Assembly (NCBI RefSeq): GCF_022869865.1
Contig: NZ_CP094984.1
Location: 1,178,001 to 1,242,000 of the forward strand
Direction of reading: 5' to 3'
Length of the DNA stretch: 64,000 bases
DNA from: Arthrobacter zhangbolii
Lineage (GTDB): Bacteria; Actinomycetota; Actinomycetes; Actinomycetales; Micrococcaceae
Shown in pieces: positions 35,740-43,870 of this stretch. A model generated the notes under the pieces. It was not told the DNA's origin. It saw only the letters and a list, made by a program, of their open reading frames with translations, and did not search any database. Numbering within the stretch: the first letter of the stretch is position 1; the number at the start of each line of letters is the position of its first letter. The translations under genes were made by a program, and so were the position numbers.

Positions 35740-38700
35740 ATGAGCCGCCAGCAATCCCGCGTAAACCGTCCCCGCCACCGATTCGGATCCGCTGCCTGGA
35801 TCCGTAGCCCCCGTTTTCGGAGCGCCCTGGTGTTCCTTATGGGCCTGCTTCTGATGGCGGTCCCGTTGGCAGCACCGGCCCGGGCGGCCGTGGATCCGGA
35901 ACCGACGCGCAACGAGCTTCCGGCCTCCGACGCCGGAACCGACATTGTGATCACCTCCCTTGGCGAAGGGCGCCGGAACGTCCCCGGGGCGCTGCCGCCG
36001 GCCGGGACCACCTGGCCCATCAATGCTTATCCCGCCTCCATTCCACCCGGCTACGAGTCCGAGACTGTCGGTTTTGCGGGGGTTATCAATACCCAGGAAG
36101 TGGACGGGACCACCACCGCGCAGATGTACTGCATCGATCTGCGGACGGAGACCCGTGTTGGCATTGGGTATGAAAACGGGACCTGGGACGAGTCCAACGT
36201 CCCGAACATCGGATATGTGAACCGGATCCTGAATACCTACTATCCGAGTACCAACCTGCCGCCCGGCACGAACAACAACACGAAGGCAGCGGCGGTGCAG
36301 GCGGCCATCTGGTTCTTTACCGACGGCTACGTGGTCAATCCGAACAACAACCTCTATTCCACCGTCGCATCGATCGTGAACTCCACTATCGCGGCCGGGC
36401 CGCTTGAGGAACCGGACGCCCCGGACATTTCGATTACCCCCGCCACGGCAGAAGCAGCGGTCACCGGAGTGGCCGGACCATACACGGTGACCTCTGAAGC
36501 TGATGAAATCACCGTGACTGTCGACGACGGCTTTGGACTTTTTGCGGACGCCGCAGGAACCATCCCGCTTACCAACCCGGTGGCCAGCGGCACTCAGGTC
36601 TGGGTACGGAGCGAGACCGGCGGCACCGGTCCGGCATCCATCAGTGCACGGGCGGTGGTGACCGTTCCCACGGGGAGCGTGTACCTCTACGACGGCGCGA
36701 CACCGGGAGTGGACGCCGCCCAGAAACTGATCCTGGCGGACACCCGCGAACTGAGTTCCGCAGCCAGTGCCACGGCAAGCTTCTTCGAGGTGGGGTCCCT
36801 GACGGTTACCAAGTCGATTGAGGGACCGGCCGCCGGCAGCCAGGACGCGGTGGTCATCAGCATAGACTGCGGGCCCGGATACCAGTTCACGTTCAATATC
36901 CCCGCCGGTTCCACCGGGACGCCGTCGGAGACCTTCAACGACATCCCGGCCGGAACGGTCTGCACCATCGCCGAGCCCACCGACGGCACCAATGCAAGTG
37001 TCGCGGTCAGCACAACCATTGTGCCCACGGCAGTGACCATCCCCTCGGGTACCGCGGCGACGGCGACCGTTACGGACACGTACACTTTCACCTCCGGGAC
37101 ACTGGTGGTTACCAAAACCAATACCGGAGAGGCAGCCGGCGCCCAGGGCGAGGTGACGATCTCCGTGGTCTGCACTCTGGACGGCGCCACGGTACTGAAT
37201 GAAACGGTGACTATCCCTGAGGGGACGCTTACGCCGGAGGCAGCGGAATTCCCCAACATCGCCGTAGGCTCCAGCTGTGCGGTGACGGAAACCGCCAGGG
37301 GTGAGAGCACTGCCGTGGCGGTCACTGTCGAAGGCGAGGGGACCGTCGTCGTTCCGCCGACAGGCAGCGTTACTGCCGCACTGACCAACACCTACACGTT
37401 CAACCCAGGGACCCTTGCGGTGCGCAAGGACATCACCGGGGCCGGGGCCGGGCGACAGGGTGTGGTCACCCTGCAGGTCACCTGCAGTTCCGGCGCTAGC
37501 CGAACCATCACCATTCCGGCCGGCACCACCGAACCCACCACGGAGGAAATCTCGGGGCTTCCCGCCGGGACCACCTGCACGGTCACGGAGACCGCCGACG
37601 GTGCCACCACGGAGGTCAGCGTCAGCACGGTGATCGATCCGGCCGGGGGAGCAATAACCATCCCCGCGGGCGACGGCGTGGAGGTCACGGTCACGGACAC
37701 GTACACGGTGAACCCGGGGGCACTGCTGGTGAACAAGAGCATTGCCGGCCCGGGAGCGGGCCAGCAGGGCGAGGTCACCCTTGAGGTGACCTGCACCCTG
37801 GAGAGCGCGGTTGTCGCAGAGGGAAGCTTCACCGTCACAGCCGGCACCACCGGAACTGTTCCGGCAGGCACCCTCACGGGGATCCCGGAAGGGGCGAGCT
37901 GCGCGGTCACCGAACCCGTCACCGGCGAGAGCACCGAAATAGGCGTGGTGGTGGATCTGCCCGATTCCGTGACCATCGCCGCAGGTGCCACCGCCACGGC
38001 AACTGTGACGGATACCTACAGCCAAAACCCGGGGCTCCTGCGGGTGACGAAGGTGATCGCAGGTGAGGCGGCGGGAAACCAGGACGCCGTGGAAGTTGAC
38101 GTCCTGTGCACCCTGGGCGGCGAAACGGTCTTCTTCGAAACCTCCCAGATCCCGGCCGGCGAGACCGGCGAGGTAGGGGCGCAGTTCCTAAATATTCCAG
38201 CGGGCGCCAGCTGTGCCATTACTGAACCGGTCACAGGGGCCACCGAGTTTGTCCAGGTCAGCACCGACCTGCCGGCAGAGGTCACCATCACTCCCGGTGG
38301 CATCCAGGACGCCACGGTGACCAATACCTACACCTTCACCCCCGGAACGCTGGCAGTCACCAAGGAGTTTGCCGGCGAGGCCGCAGGAGAGCAGGGCGAG
38401 GTGGTGCTGCAGGTGACCTGCGGCCCGGACGGGTCGGTCCTGGATGAAACCGTGACCATCCCCGCCGGAACTGCCGAGACAGTGACCCGGAATTTCGAGG
38501 ACCTGCCCGCCGGCACGGAATGCACCGTCACTGAAACGGAGAACGGAGCCACAACAACGGTATCCGTGGAAACCGTCATTACGGACCCGGTCACCATCCC
38601 GGCCGCAGGCGGTGCGGAAGTGACAGTCACCAACACGTACAGTTTCGTGCCCGGCGCCCTGGCGGTGACCAAGGCCTTCGCCGGCGAGGCGGTCGGCCAG

Positions 38701-39459
38701 CAGGGCGAGGTTGTCCTGCAGGTCACCTGCGGACCGGACGGATCGGTACTGAATGAAACGGTGACCATTGCGGCAGGCACTGAGGAGAACGTAACCACTA
38801 CGTTCGAGGACCTGCCGGTGGGCACGGAATGCGCTGTCACTGAAACGGCCACCGGAGCAACCACCGAAGTTTCCGTGACCACGGAGGCGGCGGAGCCGGT
38901 CACAGTCCTGGCTGCGCAAACCGTCACCGCCACTGTCACCAACACGTACTCGTTCACCCCGGGAACCCTGGTGGTGACCAAGGTGATCACCGGAGAAGCA
39001 GCCGGCCGCCAGGGCGAGGTTGTGCTGCGGGTCCAGTGCGGTCCGGAGGGAACGGTCCTGGATGAGACGGTCAGTATTCCGGCAGGATCACAGGGCGACG
39101 TCAGCACCGGCTTTGAGGGCCTGCCCACCGGAACCGAGTGCACGGTTGCCGAAACAGCGGGCGGGGAAAGCAGCACCGTCACTGTGGTGGCGGACCTGCC
39201 GGATCCGGTAACCATTCCTGCCGGTGGCGGGGCAGAAGCAACCGTTACCAATACCTACGCACCTGTGGTGCAGCCGAAACCGCAGCCGGCTCCCGCCCCG
39301 GCCGGGCCGGACCGCCCCAACCTTCCGTCCACAGGTGCCAACGGTGCCCTCGGCTGGCTCTACGCCGGTGCCGGGCTGCTGCTGGCAGGAGGACTTGCCA
39401 TGGCGGTCAGCCGCCGCAGGTCAGGCAGCGCGGAGGAAGAGGCTAAACCTCAGGAGTAA
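35740..39459 (+). CDS. LPXTG-anchored thioester-domain surface protein with eight repeats
   Basis: Protein of 1239 aa. A signal peptide ends at APARA near residue 49. Next comes a thioester domain (PF08341/TQXA type): C131 in AQMYCIDLRT and Q187 in KAAAVQAAIWFF can form the internal Cys-Gln thioester used to bind host or surface amines. From about residue 353 there are eight repeats of about 100 aa (DUF5979-like), each opening with (V/L)xVTK and ending VT(D/N)TY, with two Cys per repeat. LPSTG at 1195-1199, a membrane segment and RRR form a sortase signal. ATG 35740 has GAGGA upstream; ATG 35707 also fits. Confidence 0.9.
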   Translation: MSRQQSRVNRPRHRFGSAAWIRSPRFRSALVFLMGLLLMAVPLAAPARAAVDPEPTRNELPASDAGTDIVITSLGEGRRNVPGALPPAGTTWPINAYPASIPPGYESETVGFAGVINTQEVDGTTTAQMYCIDLRTETRVGIGYENGTWDESNVPNIGYVNRILNTYYPSTNLPPGTNNNTKAAAVQAAIWFFTDGYVVNPNNNLYSTVASIVNSTIAAGPLEEPDAPDISITPATAEAAVTGVAGPYTVTSEADEITVTVDDGFGLFADAAGTIPLTNPVASGTQVWVRSETGGTGPASISARAVVTVPTGSVYLYDGATPGVDAAQKLILADTRELSSAASATASFFEVGSLTVTKSIEGPAAGSQDAVVISIDCGPGYQFTFNIPAGSTGTPSETFNDIPAGTVCTIAEPTDGTNASVAVSTTIVPTAVTIPSGTAATATVTDTYTFTSGTLVVTKTNTGEAAGAQGEVTISVVCTLDGATVLNETVTIPEGTLTPEAAEFPNIAVGSSCAVTETARGESTAVAVTVEGEGTVVVPPTGSVTAALTNTYTFNPGTLAVRKDITGAGAGRQGVVTLQVTCSSGASRTITIPAGTTEPTTEEISGLPAGTTCTVTETADGATTEVSVSTVIDPAGGAITIPAGDGVEVTVTDTYTVNPGALLVNKSIAGPGAGQQGEVTLEVTCTLESAVVAEGSFTVTAGTTGTVPAGTLTGIPEGASCAVTEPVTGESTEIGVVVDLPDSVTIAAGATATATVTDTYSQNPGLLRVTKVIAGEAAGNQDAVEVDVLCTLGGETVFFETSQIPAGETGEVGAQFLNIPAGASCAITEPVTGATEFVQVSTDLPAEVTITPGGIQDATVTNTYTFTPGTLAVTKEFAGEAAGEQGEVVLQVTCGPDGSVLDETVTIPAGTAETVTRNFEDLPAGTECTVTETENGATTTVSVETVITDPVTIPAAGGAEVTVTNTYSFVPGALAVTKAFAGEAVGQQGEVVLQVTCGPDGSVLNETVTIAAGTEENVTTTFEDLPVGTECAVTETATGATTEVSVTTEAAEPVTVLAAQTVTATVTNTYSFTPGTLVVTKVITGEAAGRQGEVVLRVQCGPEGTVLDETVSIPAGSQGDVSTGFEGLPTGTECTVAETAGGESSTVTVVADLPDPVTIPAGGGAEATVTNTYAPVVQPKPQPAPAPAGPDRPNLPSTGANGALGWLYAGAGLLLAGGLAMAVSRRRSGSAEEEAKPQE
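36796..39261 (+). repeat. Eight tandem repeat modules of the surface protein
   Basis: Module openings: SLTVTKSIEG, TLVVTKTNTG, TLAVRKDITG, ALLVNKSIAG, LLRVTKVIAG, TLAVTKEFAG, ALAVTKAFAG, TLVVTKVITG. Each then has (A/G)xxQ(G/D)xV, a Cys in strand two, a Cys-xVTE pair, and VTxTY at the end. Modules 6 and 7 are the most alike, including at the DNA level. Confidence 0.88.
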
Positions 39460-39478
39460 AGGGGAGTAGCTGTTCAGA

Positions 39479-39520
39479 AGGATCCCGTGCGGCCCGACGG
39501 CTGCACGGGATCCTCTCTGT
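39479..39520 (+). terminator. Terminator after the surface protein gene
   Basis: Perfect 12-bp stem AGGATCCCGTGC 39479-39490 / GCACGGGATCCT 39503-39514. The T content after it is low (CTCTGTG), so it is a weak intrinsic terminator or an RNA-stabilising hairpin. Confidence 0.65.
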
Positions 39521-39555
39521 GCGGGCCCCGACAGCGCGGCGTCGGCGGGGAAGAA

Positions 39556-39561
39556 TAGACT
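39556..39561 (+). promoter_or_regulatory. -10 box (TAGACT) of dnaG
   Basis: TAGACT lies 7 nt before ATG 39569. GGGAGG directly abuts the ATG, too close to be a normal Shine-Dalgarno, so a leaderless start is likely. Confidence 0.45.
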
Positions 39562-39568
39562 GGGAGGT

Positions 39569-41599
39569 ATGGCCGGACTGATCAAGCGTGAAGACATCGA
39601 TGAAGTGCGGCTGCGCACGGACATCAAAGCCGTGGTCGACGGTTATGTAACCCTCAAATCGGCGGGGCTTGGGTCCTTCAAGGGTCTGTGCCCCTTCCAT
39701 GACGAGCGCTCGCCGTCCTTCCATGTACGGCCACAGGTGGGTACCTACCACTGCTTCGGTTGCGGGGAGAGCGGCGACGTCATCTCCTTCGTGCAGAAAA
39801 TGGACCACGGTTCCTTCTCTGAGACGGTGGAAAAGCTTGCGGCACGGCTCGGCTACGAACTGCACTACGAGGACGGCGGCACCGGGCCCCGGCGTGAGGA
39901 TGTGGGTAAACGCCAGCGCCTGCTGGACGCCCACAAGGTGGCTGCGGAGTTCTTCCGGAGCCAGTTGGGCACGCAGGGTGCCGCCGCTGCCCGCAGTTTC
40001 CTCCAGGAGCGCGGTTTCGACCCCGCCGCTGCCGAACACTTCGGTGTCGGATACGCCCCGCAGGGCTGGGACTCGCTGCTGAAACACCTTACGGGCAAGG
40101 GCTTCACCCGTGCCGAGCTGGCCGAGACCGGCATGTTCTCCACCGGATCGGATGCCTCCCGGTTCTATGACCGGTTCCGCGGCCGGCTCATCTGGCCCAT
40201 CCGCGACCTCACCGGATCCGTTATCGGCTTCGGTGCCCGGAAGCTCTACGAGGATGACCAGGGGCCCAAATACCTGAACACTCCCGAGACCCCGCTCTAC
40301 AAGAAGTCCCAAGTGCTGTACGGCATCGACCTGGCCAAACGCGACATCGCCAAAACCCGGCAGATAGTGGTGGTGGAGGGGTACACCGATGTGATGGCCT
40401 GCCATCTGGCCGGGATCACCACCGCCGTCGCCACGTGTGGTACCGCCTTTGGCACCGACCACATCAAAATTGCCCGGCGTCTGCTTTCCGACGACGGCAC
40501 CGGGGGAGAGGTGATCTTCACTTTCGACGGCGACGCCGCCGGGCAGAAAGCCGCCCTGCGTGCCTTTGAGGAGGACCAGCGCTTTACCGCGCAAACCTAC
40601 GTTGCTGTGGACCCCAACGGCATGGATCCCTGCGACATCCGCCAGACTCACGGCGACGCCGCCGTGGCCGAGCTGATCCATTCGCGCCGGCCGCTGTTCG
40701 AATTCGCCATCCGATCCACGCTGCGCAAATTCGACCTGAACACCGTTGAAGGCCGCATTTCGGCGCTGCGGGCGGCAGCCCCGGTGGTGGCGGACATCAG
40801 AGACCCCGCGATGCGTCCGGCCTACGCCCGCGAGCTGGCAGGCTGGCTGGGTACCGACGTCGACGACGTCACCCGGGCAGTCAACGCCGCGTCCAAGCGC
40901 CAGCATGCCGCCGGGACCGCCAACAGTCCTTCCGGGCAGCCGTCCACCGGCCAGCGCCGGCAGGACGGTGCACAGCAGGGCAGGCCCCCGTATGGCCAGC
41001 AGCAGGACCGGCAGCAGCGCGGCGGCCAGCAGCAATACGGCCGGCAGGACCACAGCCGGCAGGAGTACGGCCAGCAGCAATACGGCCGGCAGGAAGCTGT
41101 CCCCGACGCCGCACCGCCCGCCTACAGCCGTCCGGACCCCAATGACCCCGCCGCGCGGATGGAGCGCCAGGCATTGGAAGTGGCCCTGCAGCAGCCCGGC
41201 CTGCTCGACGCCGGCCAGTGGGAGCGGTTCAAAGCGGCCAGATTCACTGTGCCGGCCTACGTTGCGGTCCATGATGCCATTCGTGCCGCCGGCGACGCCG
41301 GAACCGCCCCGGCGGCCTGGGTGGAGCGCGTGCGGCAGGAGCTGCCGGACGCACTGCGCGGTTTTGTGAGCGAGCTTGCCGTGACACCGCTGCCGGCGCG
41401 CGATGCCGATGCTTTGTTCCTGTACTGCAGGGACATCCTGAACCGGCTCTTCGAGCTGCAGGTGACGCACTTGAAGGCTGAGAAGCTCGGTCAGCTGCAG
41501 CGCCTGGATCCCAACGCCGATCCGGAGCTTTTCCACCAGCTGAACCGGGAGCTGATGGAACTGGAGATGCAGCGCAGGGCCCTGCGGGGAGACCAGTAG
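39569..41599 (+). CDS. dnaG: DNA primase
   Basis: Primase of 676 aa that makes RNA primers at the replication fork. CHC2 zinc finger with C41, H44, C62 and C65; the catalytic core has DRFRGRLIWPI and FGARKL; the TOPRIM domain shows VVVEGYTDVMA and FTFDGDAAGQKA. The C-terminal DnaB-binding region begins near residue 520. Between them lies a linker (about 450-515) with repeated GQQQ, QYGRQ and SRQEY, an unusual Gln/Tyr/Arg-rich stretch. Confidence 0.96.
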   Translation: MAGLIKREDIDEVRLRTDIKAVVDGYVTLKSAGLGSFKGLCPFHDERSPSFHVRPQVGTYHCFGCGESGDVISFVQKMDHGSFSETVEKLAARLGYELHYEDGGTGPRREDVGKRQRLLDAHKVAAEFFRSQLGTQGAAAARSFLQERGFDPAAAEHFGVGYAPQGWDSLLKHLTGKGFTRAELAETGMFSTGSDASRFYDRFRGRLIWPIRDLTGSVIGFGARKLYEDDQGPKYLNTPETPLYKKSQVLYGIDLAKRDIAKTRQIVVVEGYTDVMACHLAGITTAVATCGTAFGTDHIKIARRLLSDDGTGGEVIFTFDGDAAGQKAALRAFEEDQRFTAQTYVAVDPNGMDPCDIRQTHGDAAVAELIHSRRPLFEFAIRSTLRKFDLNTVEGRISALRAAAPVVADIRDPAMRPAYARELAGWLGTDVDDVTRAVNAASKRQHAAGTANSPSGQPSTGQRRQDGAQQGRPPYGQQQDRQQRGGQQQYGRQDHSRQEYGQQQYGRQEAVPDAAPPAYSRPDPNDPAARMERQALEVALQQPGLLDAGQWERFKAARFTVPAYVAVHDAIRAAGDAGTAPAAWVERVRQELPDALRGFVSELAVTPLPARDADALFLYCRDILNRLFELQVTHLKAEKLGQLQRLDPNADPELFHQLNRELMELEMQRRALRGDQ

Positions 41600-41671
41600 C
41601 TCGGCGAGCCTGACGGCAGGGCGCCGATTTCGTTTCGGCGGGAAATCTCTGTAAAGTAAAACCTGCCGCTT

Positions 41672-41744
41672 TCCCCCGTAGCTCAATTGGCAGAGCATTC
41701 GACTGTTAATCGAAGGGTTACTGGTTCGAGTCCAGTCGGGGGAG
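41672..41744 (+). tRNA. tRNA-Asn (GTT), copy 1
   Basis: 73 nt cloverleaf: acceptor TCCCCCG/CGGGGGA, D-arm GCTCAATTGGCAGAGC, anticodon loop CTGTTAA, T-arm CTGGTTCGAGTCCAG, discriminator G; no encoded CCA. Identical to the copy at 42012. TAAAGT at 41652-41657 may be its -10 box. Confidence 0.97.
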
Positions 41745-41751
41745 CAAACAG

Positions 41752-41793
41752 GAAGCCCCTGACCTGCATTACCGCAGGTCAGGGGCTTCTTTT
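41752..41793 (+). terminator. Intrinsic terminator after tRNA-Asn copy 1
   Basis: Perfect 16-bp stem GAAGCCCCTGACCTGC 41752-41767 / 41774-41789 with a 6-nt loop and TTTT. Confidence 0.93.
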
Positions 41794-42011
41794 ATGCCCG
41801 GACAGGCGGTCCGTCCGCTTATCCTGTCCTGGGACTGGCAGGGGAAGGCGGCCCCGTGGCTCCGCCCGGCCCCGGCTTTTGGTTCGGGCCCCTCCTGTCG
41901 CCACCGCCGCGACGAAGGCTGCGCTGGCCGTCTGTGCCTGTTCCACCGGAGCGGCGGCGGCTGCTGGTTCGTTAGCACCGCAAACTTGCTGTATAGTTGA
42001 GGACGCCGCTT

Positions 42012-42084
42012 TCCCCCGTAGCTCAATTGGCAGAGCATTCGACTGTTAATCGAAGGGTTACTGGTTCGAGTCCAGTCGGGGGAG
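42012..42084 (+). tRNA. tRNA-Asn (GTT), copy 2
   Basis: Identical in all 73 positions to 41672-41744, and preceded by the same GCCGCTT. TATAGT at 41992-41997 is a likely -10 box. Copies are exactly 340 bp apart with unrelated sequence between. Confidence 0.97.
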
Positions 42085-42092
42085 CCAGCAAA

Positions 42093-42132
42093 GGGTCTGC
42101 ATCCGGGTTTCTGCCGGATGCAGGCCCTTTTT
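42093..42132 (+). terminator. Intrinsic terminator after tRNA-Asn copy 2
   Basis: GGGTCTGCATCCGG 42093-42106 pairs with CCGGATGCAGGCCC 42114-42127 (one G-U), followed by TTTTT. Unlike the first terminator in sequence. Confidence 0.92.
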
Positions 42133-42217
42133 GTTTGGCCGGCCGGCCCGGTTCCCGGCGGCCGCTACATGTAGTCAGGTGTTGCACAGCGGAAACACCC
42201 GCGAAACCCCCGCTTCC

Positions 42218-42223
42218 TAGGGT
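42218..42223 (+). promoter_or_regulatory. -10 box (TAGGGT) of dctA, leaderless
   Basis: TAGGGT stands 6 nt before ATG 42230. Confidence 0.5.
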
Positions 42224-42229
42224 GGAGCC

Positions 42230-43603
42230 ATGACAGAGCCGATAAGTCCGAAACGCCCTACATTCCTTCACTCGAAGATTTACAAATCGTTATTTGTGCA
42301 ATTGCTTATTGCCGTAATCCTGGGTGTGGTTGTGGGGTATGTCTGGCCGGATGTCGGTGCTGCCTTCAAAGTCCTGGGTGACGGCTTTATCCGGCTGATT
42401 AAAATGATCATTGCGCCTTTGATCTTCCTGGTGATTGTCACCGGTATCGCCCGGATCAGCGATGTGAAGGCAGTGGGGCGCGTCGGCGTGAAGGCACTTG
42501 CCTACTTCCTGGCCGCGTCCAGCTTCGCCCTCCTCTTCGGGATGGTGGTGGGCAACGTGGTCCGGCCGGGCGCGGGGCTGAACATTGACCCGTCCGGCCT
42601 GGACACGTCGGACCTGGATGCAAAAACCTCAGCCGAAGTGGCATCGCCGGCCGAATTTATCCTGAATATCATTCCGGTCAGCGTCTTTGACGCTTTCGCA
42701 TCCAATTCCCTGTTGCAGGTTCTTTTCTTCTCAGTCTTTTTTGGCGCGGCAGCCGTGGTTATCGGGCGAGAGACCTGCGAACCGGTCCTGCGGGTGATGG
42801 AAGGGACCCTGGAGATTATTTTCAAGGTGATGTCCTGGATCATGCGGCTGGCCCCCATCGGTGCCTTTGGTGCGATGGCCTTCATCATCGGCCAGTACGG
42901 CCTTTCAACACTGGGCACCTACGCCAAACTCATTGCCGCCTGCTATGGCGCTGCCCTGCTCTTCATCGGTGTCCTGTTTGTGATCGCCCGGGTTTTCGCC
43001 GGGGTGCCGCTCTGGCAGTTCATTAAGTACACCCGGGAAGAGTTCCTCCTTGCCCTCGGGACCGCATCCACGGAGTCCGTGATGCCGAGGATCATGACCA
43101 AACTGACCAACGCCGGATGCTCGCGCGCAACCACCGGCCTGGTCATCCCCACCGGATACTCCTTCAACCTGGACGGCGCGGCCATTTATCTGTCCATTTC
43201 GGTCGTGTTCCTGGCACAGGCCTTCAACATCGACCTCAGTTTCGAACAGCAGCTTGGCGCTTTGGGGATTCTGCTCCTGACGTCCAAAGGCATGGCAGGG
43301 GTTCCCGGCTCATCCTTCCTGGCCCTCTCCGCCACGGCAGCTGCCCTGGGGCTGTTCCCTGTGGCCGGCGTTGCCCTGCTCCTCGGCGCGGACCGGCTGA
43401 TGGATTCCATGCGGGTGGTGGTGAACCTGTTGGGAAACTGCGTGGCGACGTTTGTCGTGGCTAAGTGGGAAGGGCAGCTGGACCGGCAGGCAATGCTGGA
43501 GGCGTTCGCCGGACACGGAACAGCGGTGCCCGCGGGTCTTGCTCTGCATACGGAGGAAGAACCGGCGGCGGCTGAGCGGGCTTCTTCCGCAAAGCTCCCG
43601 TAA
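42230..43603 (+). CDS. dctA: C4-dicarboxylate transporter (DAACS family)
   Basis: Membrane symporter of 457 aa for succinate, fumarate and malate. GFIRLIKMIIAPLIFLVIVTG, GTASTESVMPRI, and PTGYSFNLDGAAIYL with the later SKGMAGVPGSSF are the DctA/GltP blocks forming the two hairpins and the substrate site. The next gene is malic enzyme, so imported malate can go straight to pyruvate. Confidence 0.93.
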   Translation: MTEPISPKRPTFLHSKIYKSLFVQLLIAVILGVVVGYVWPDVGAAFKVLGDGFIRLIKMIIAPLIFLVIVTGIARISDVKAVGRVGVKALAYFLAASSFALLFGMVVGNVVRPGAGLNIDPSGLDTSDLDAKTSAEVASPAEFILNIIPVSVFDAFASNSLLQVLFFSVFFGAAAVVIGRETCEPVLRVMEGTLEIIFKVMSWIMRLAPIGAFGAMAFIIGQYGLSTLGTYAKLIAACYGAALLFIGVLFVIARVFAGVPLWQFIKYTREEFLLALGTASTESVMPRIMTKLTNAGCSRATTGLVIPTGYSFNLDGAAIYLSISVVFLAQAFNIDLSFEQQLGALGILLLTSKGMAGVPGSSFLALSATAAALGLFPVAGVALLLGADRLMDSMRVVVNLLGNCVATFVVAKWEGQLDRQAMLEAFAGHGTAVPAGLALHTEEEPAAAERASSAKLP

Positions 43604-43650
43604 CCCTTCGACGCACAGGTGTCTTTTAGGCAGGCCCGGGCGTGCCGGAC

Positions 43651-43681
43651 TTGCCCGCAGGCCGTGCCGTGCGTTTACACT
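43651..43681 (+). promoter_or_regulatory. Possible promoter of the malic enzyme gene
   Basis: TTGCCC (43651-43656) and TACACT (43676-43681) are 19 bp apart. The 267-bp gap between dctA and the malic enzyme gene supports a separate start. Confidence 0.35.
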
Positions 43682-43870
43682 TTCACTAATCGCACCCGGC
43701 AGGGCGGTCCCGGCATCACCGGACCTCCGCCTCTCCGGGTGGAAAAGGCATCCCATCCTGTTGCCTCTGGCCCGGAGCCCTAAGGCTCCCGGTATCCGTT
43801 GCCAGCGTGCCCGTGTATCCGAAGGGCAGCCAGCGGACCTTCCATAGGAACCAACAGCAGGAGCACCGCT

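Noticed and set aside
35665-38025. 786-codon open frame on the minus strand under the surface-protein gene, and further minus frames to 39251
   Set aside because: It is a shadow of a very GC-rich repetitive coding sequence. The plus-strand frame has a signal peptide, repeats and an LPXTG end; the minus frames match no domain pattern.
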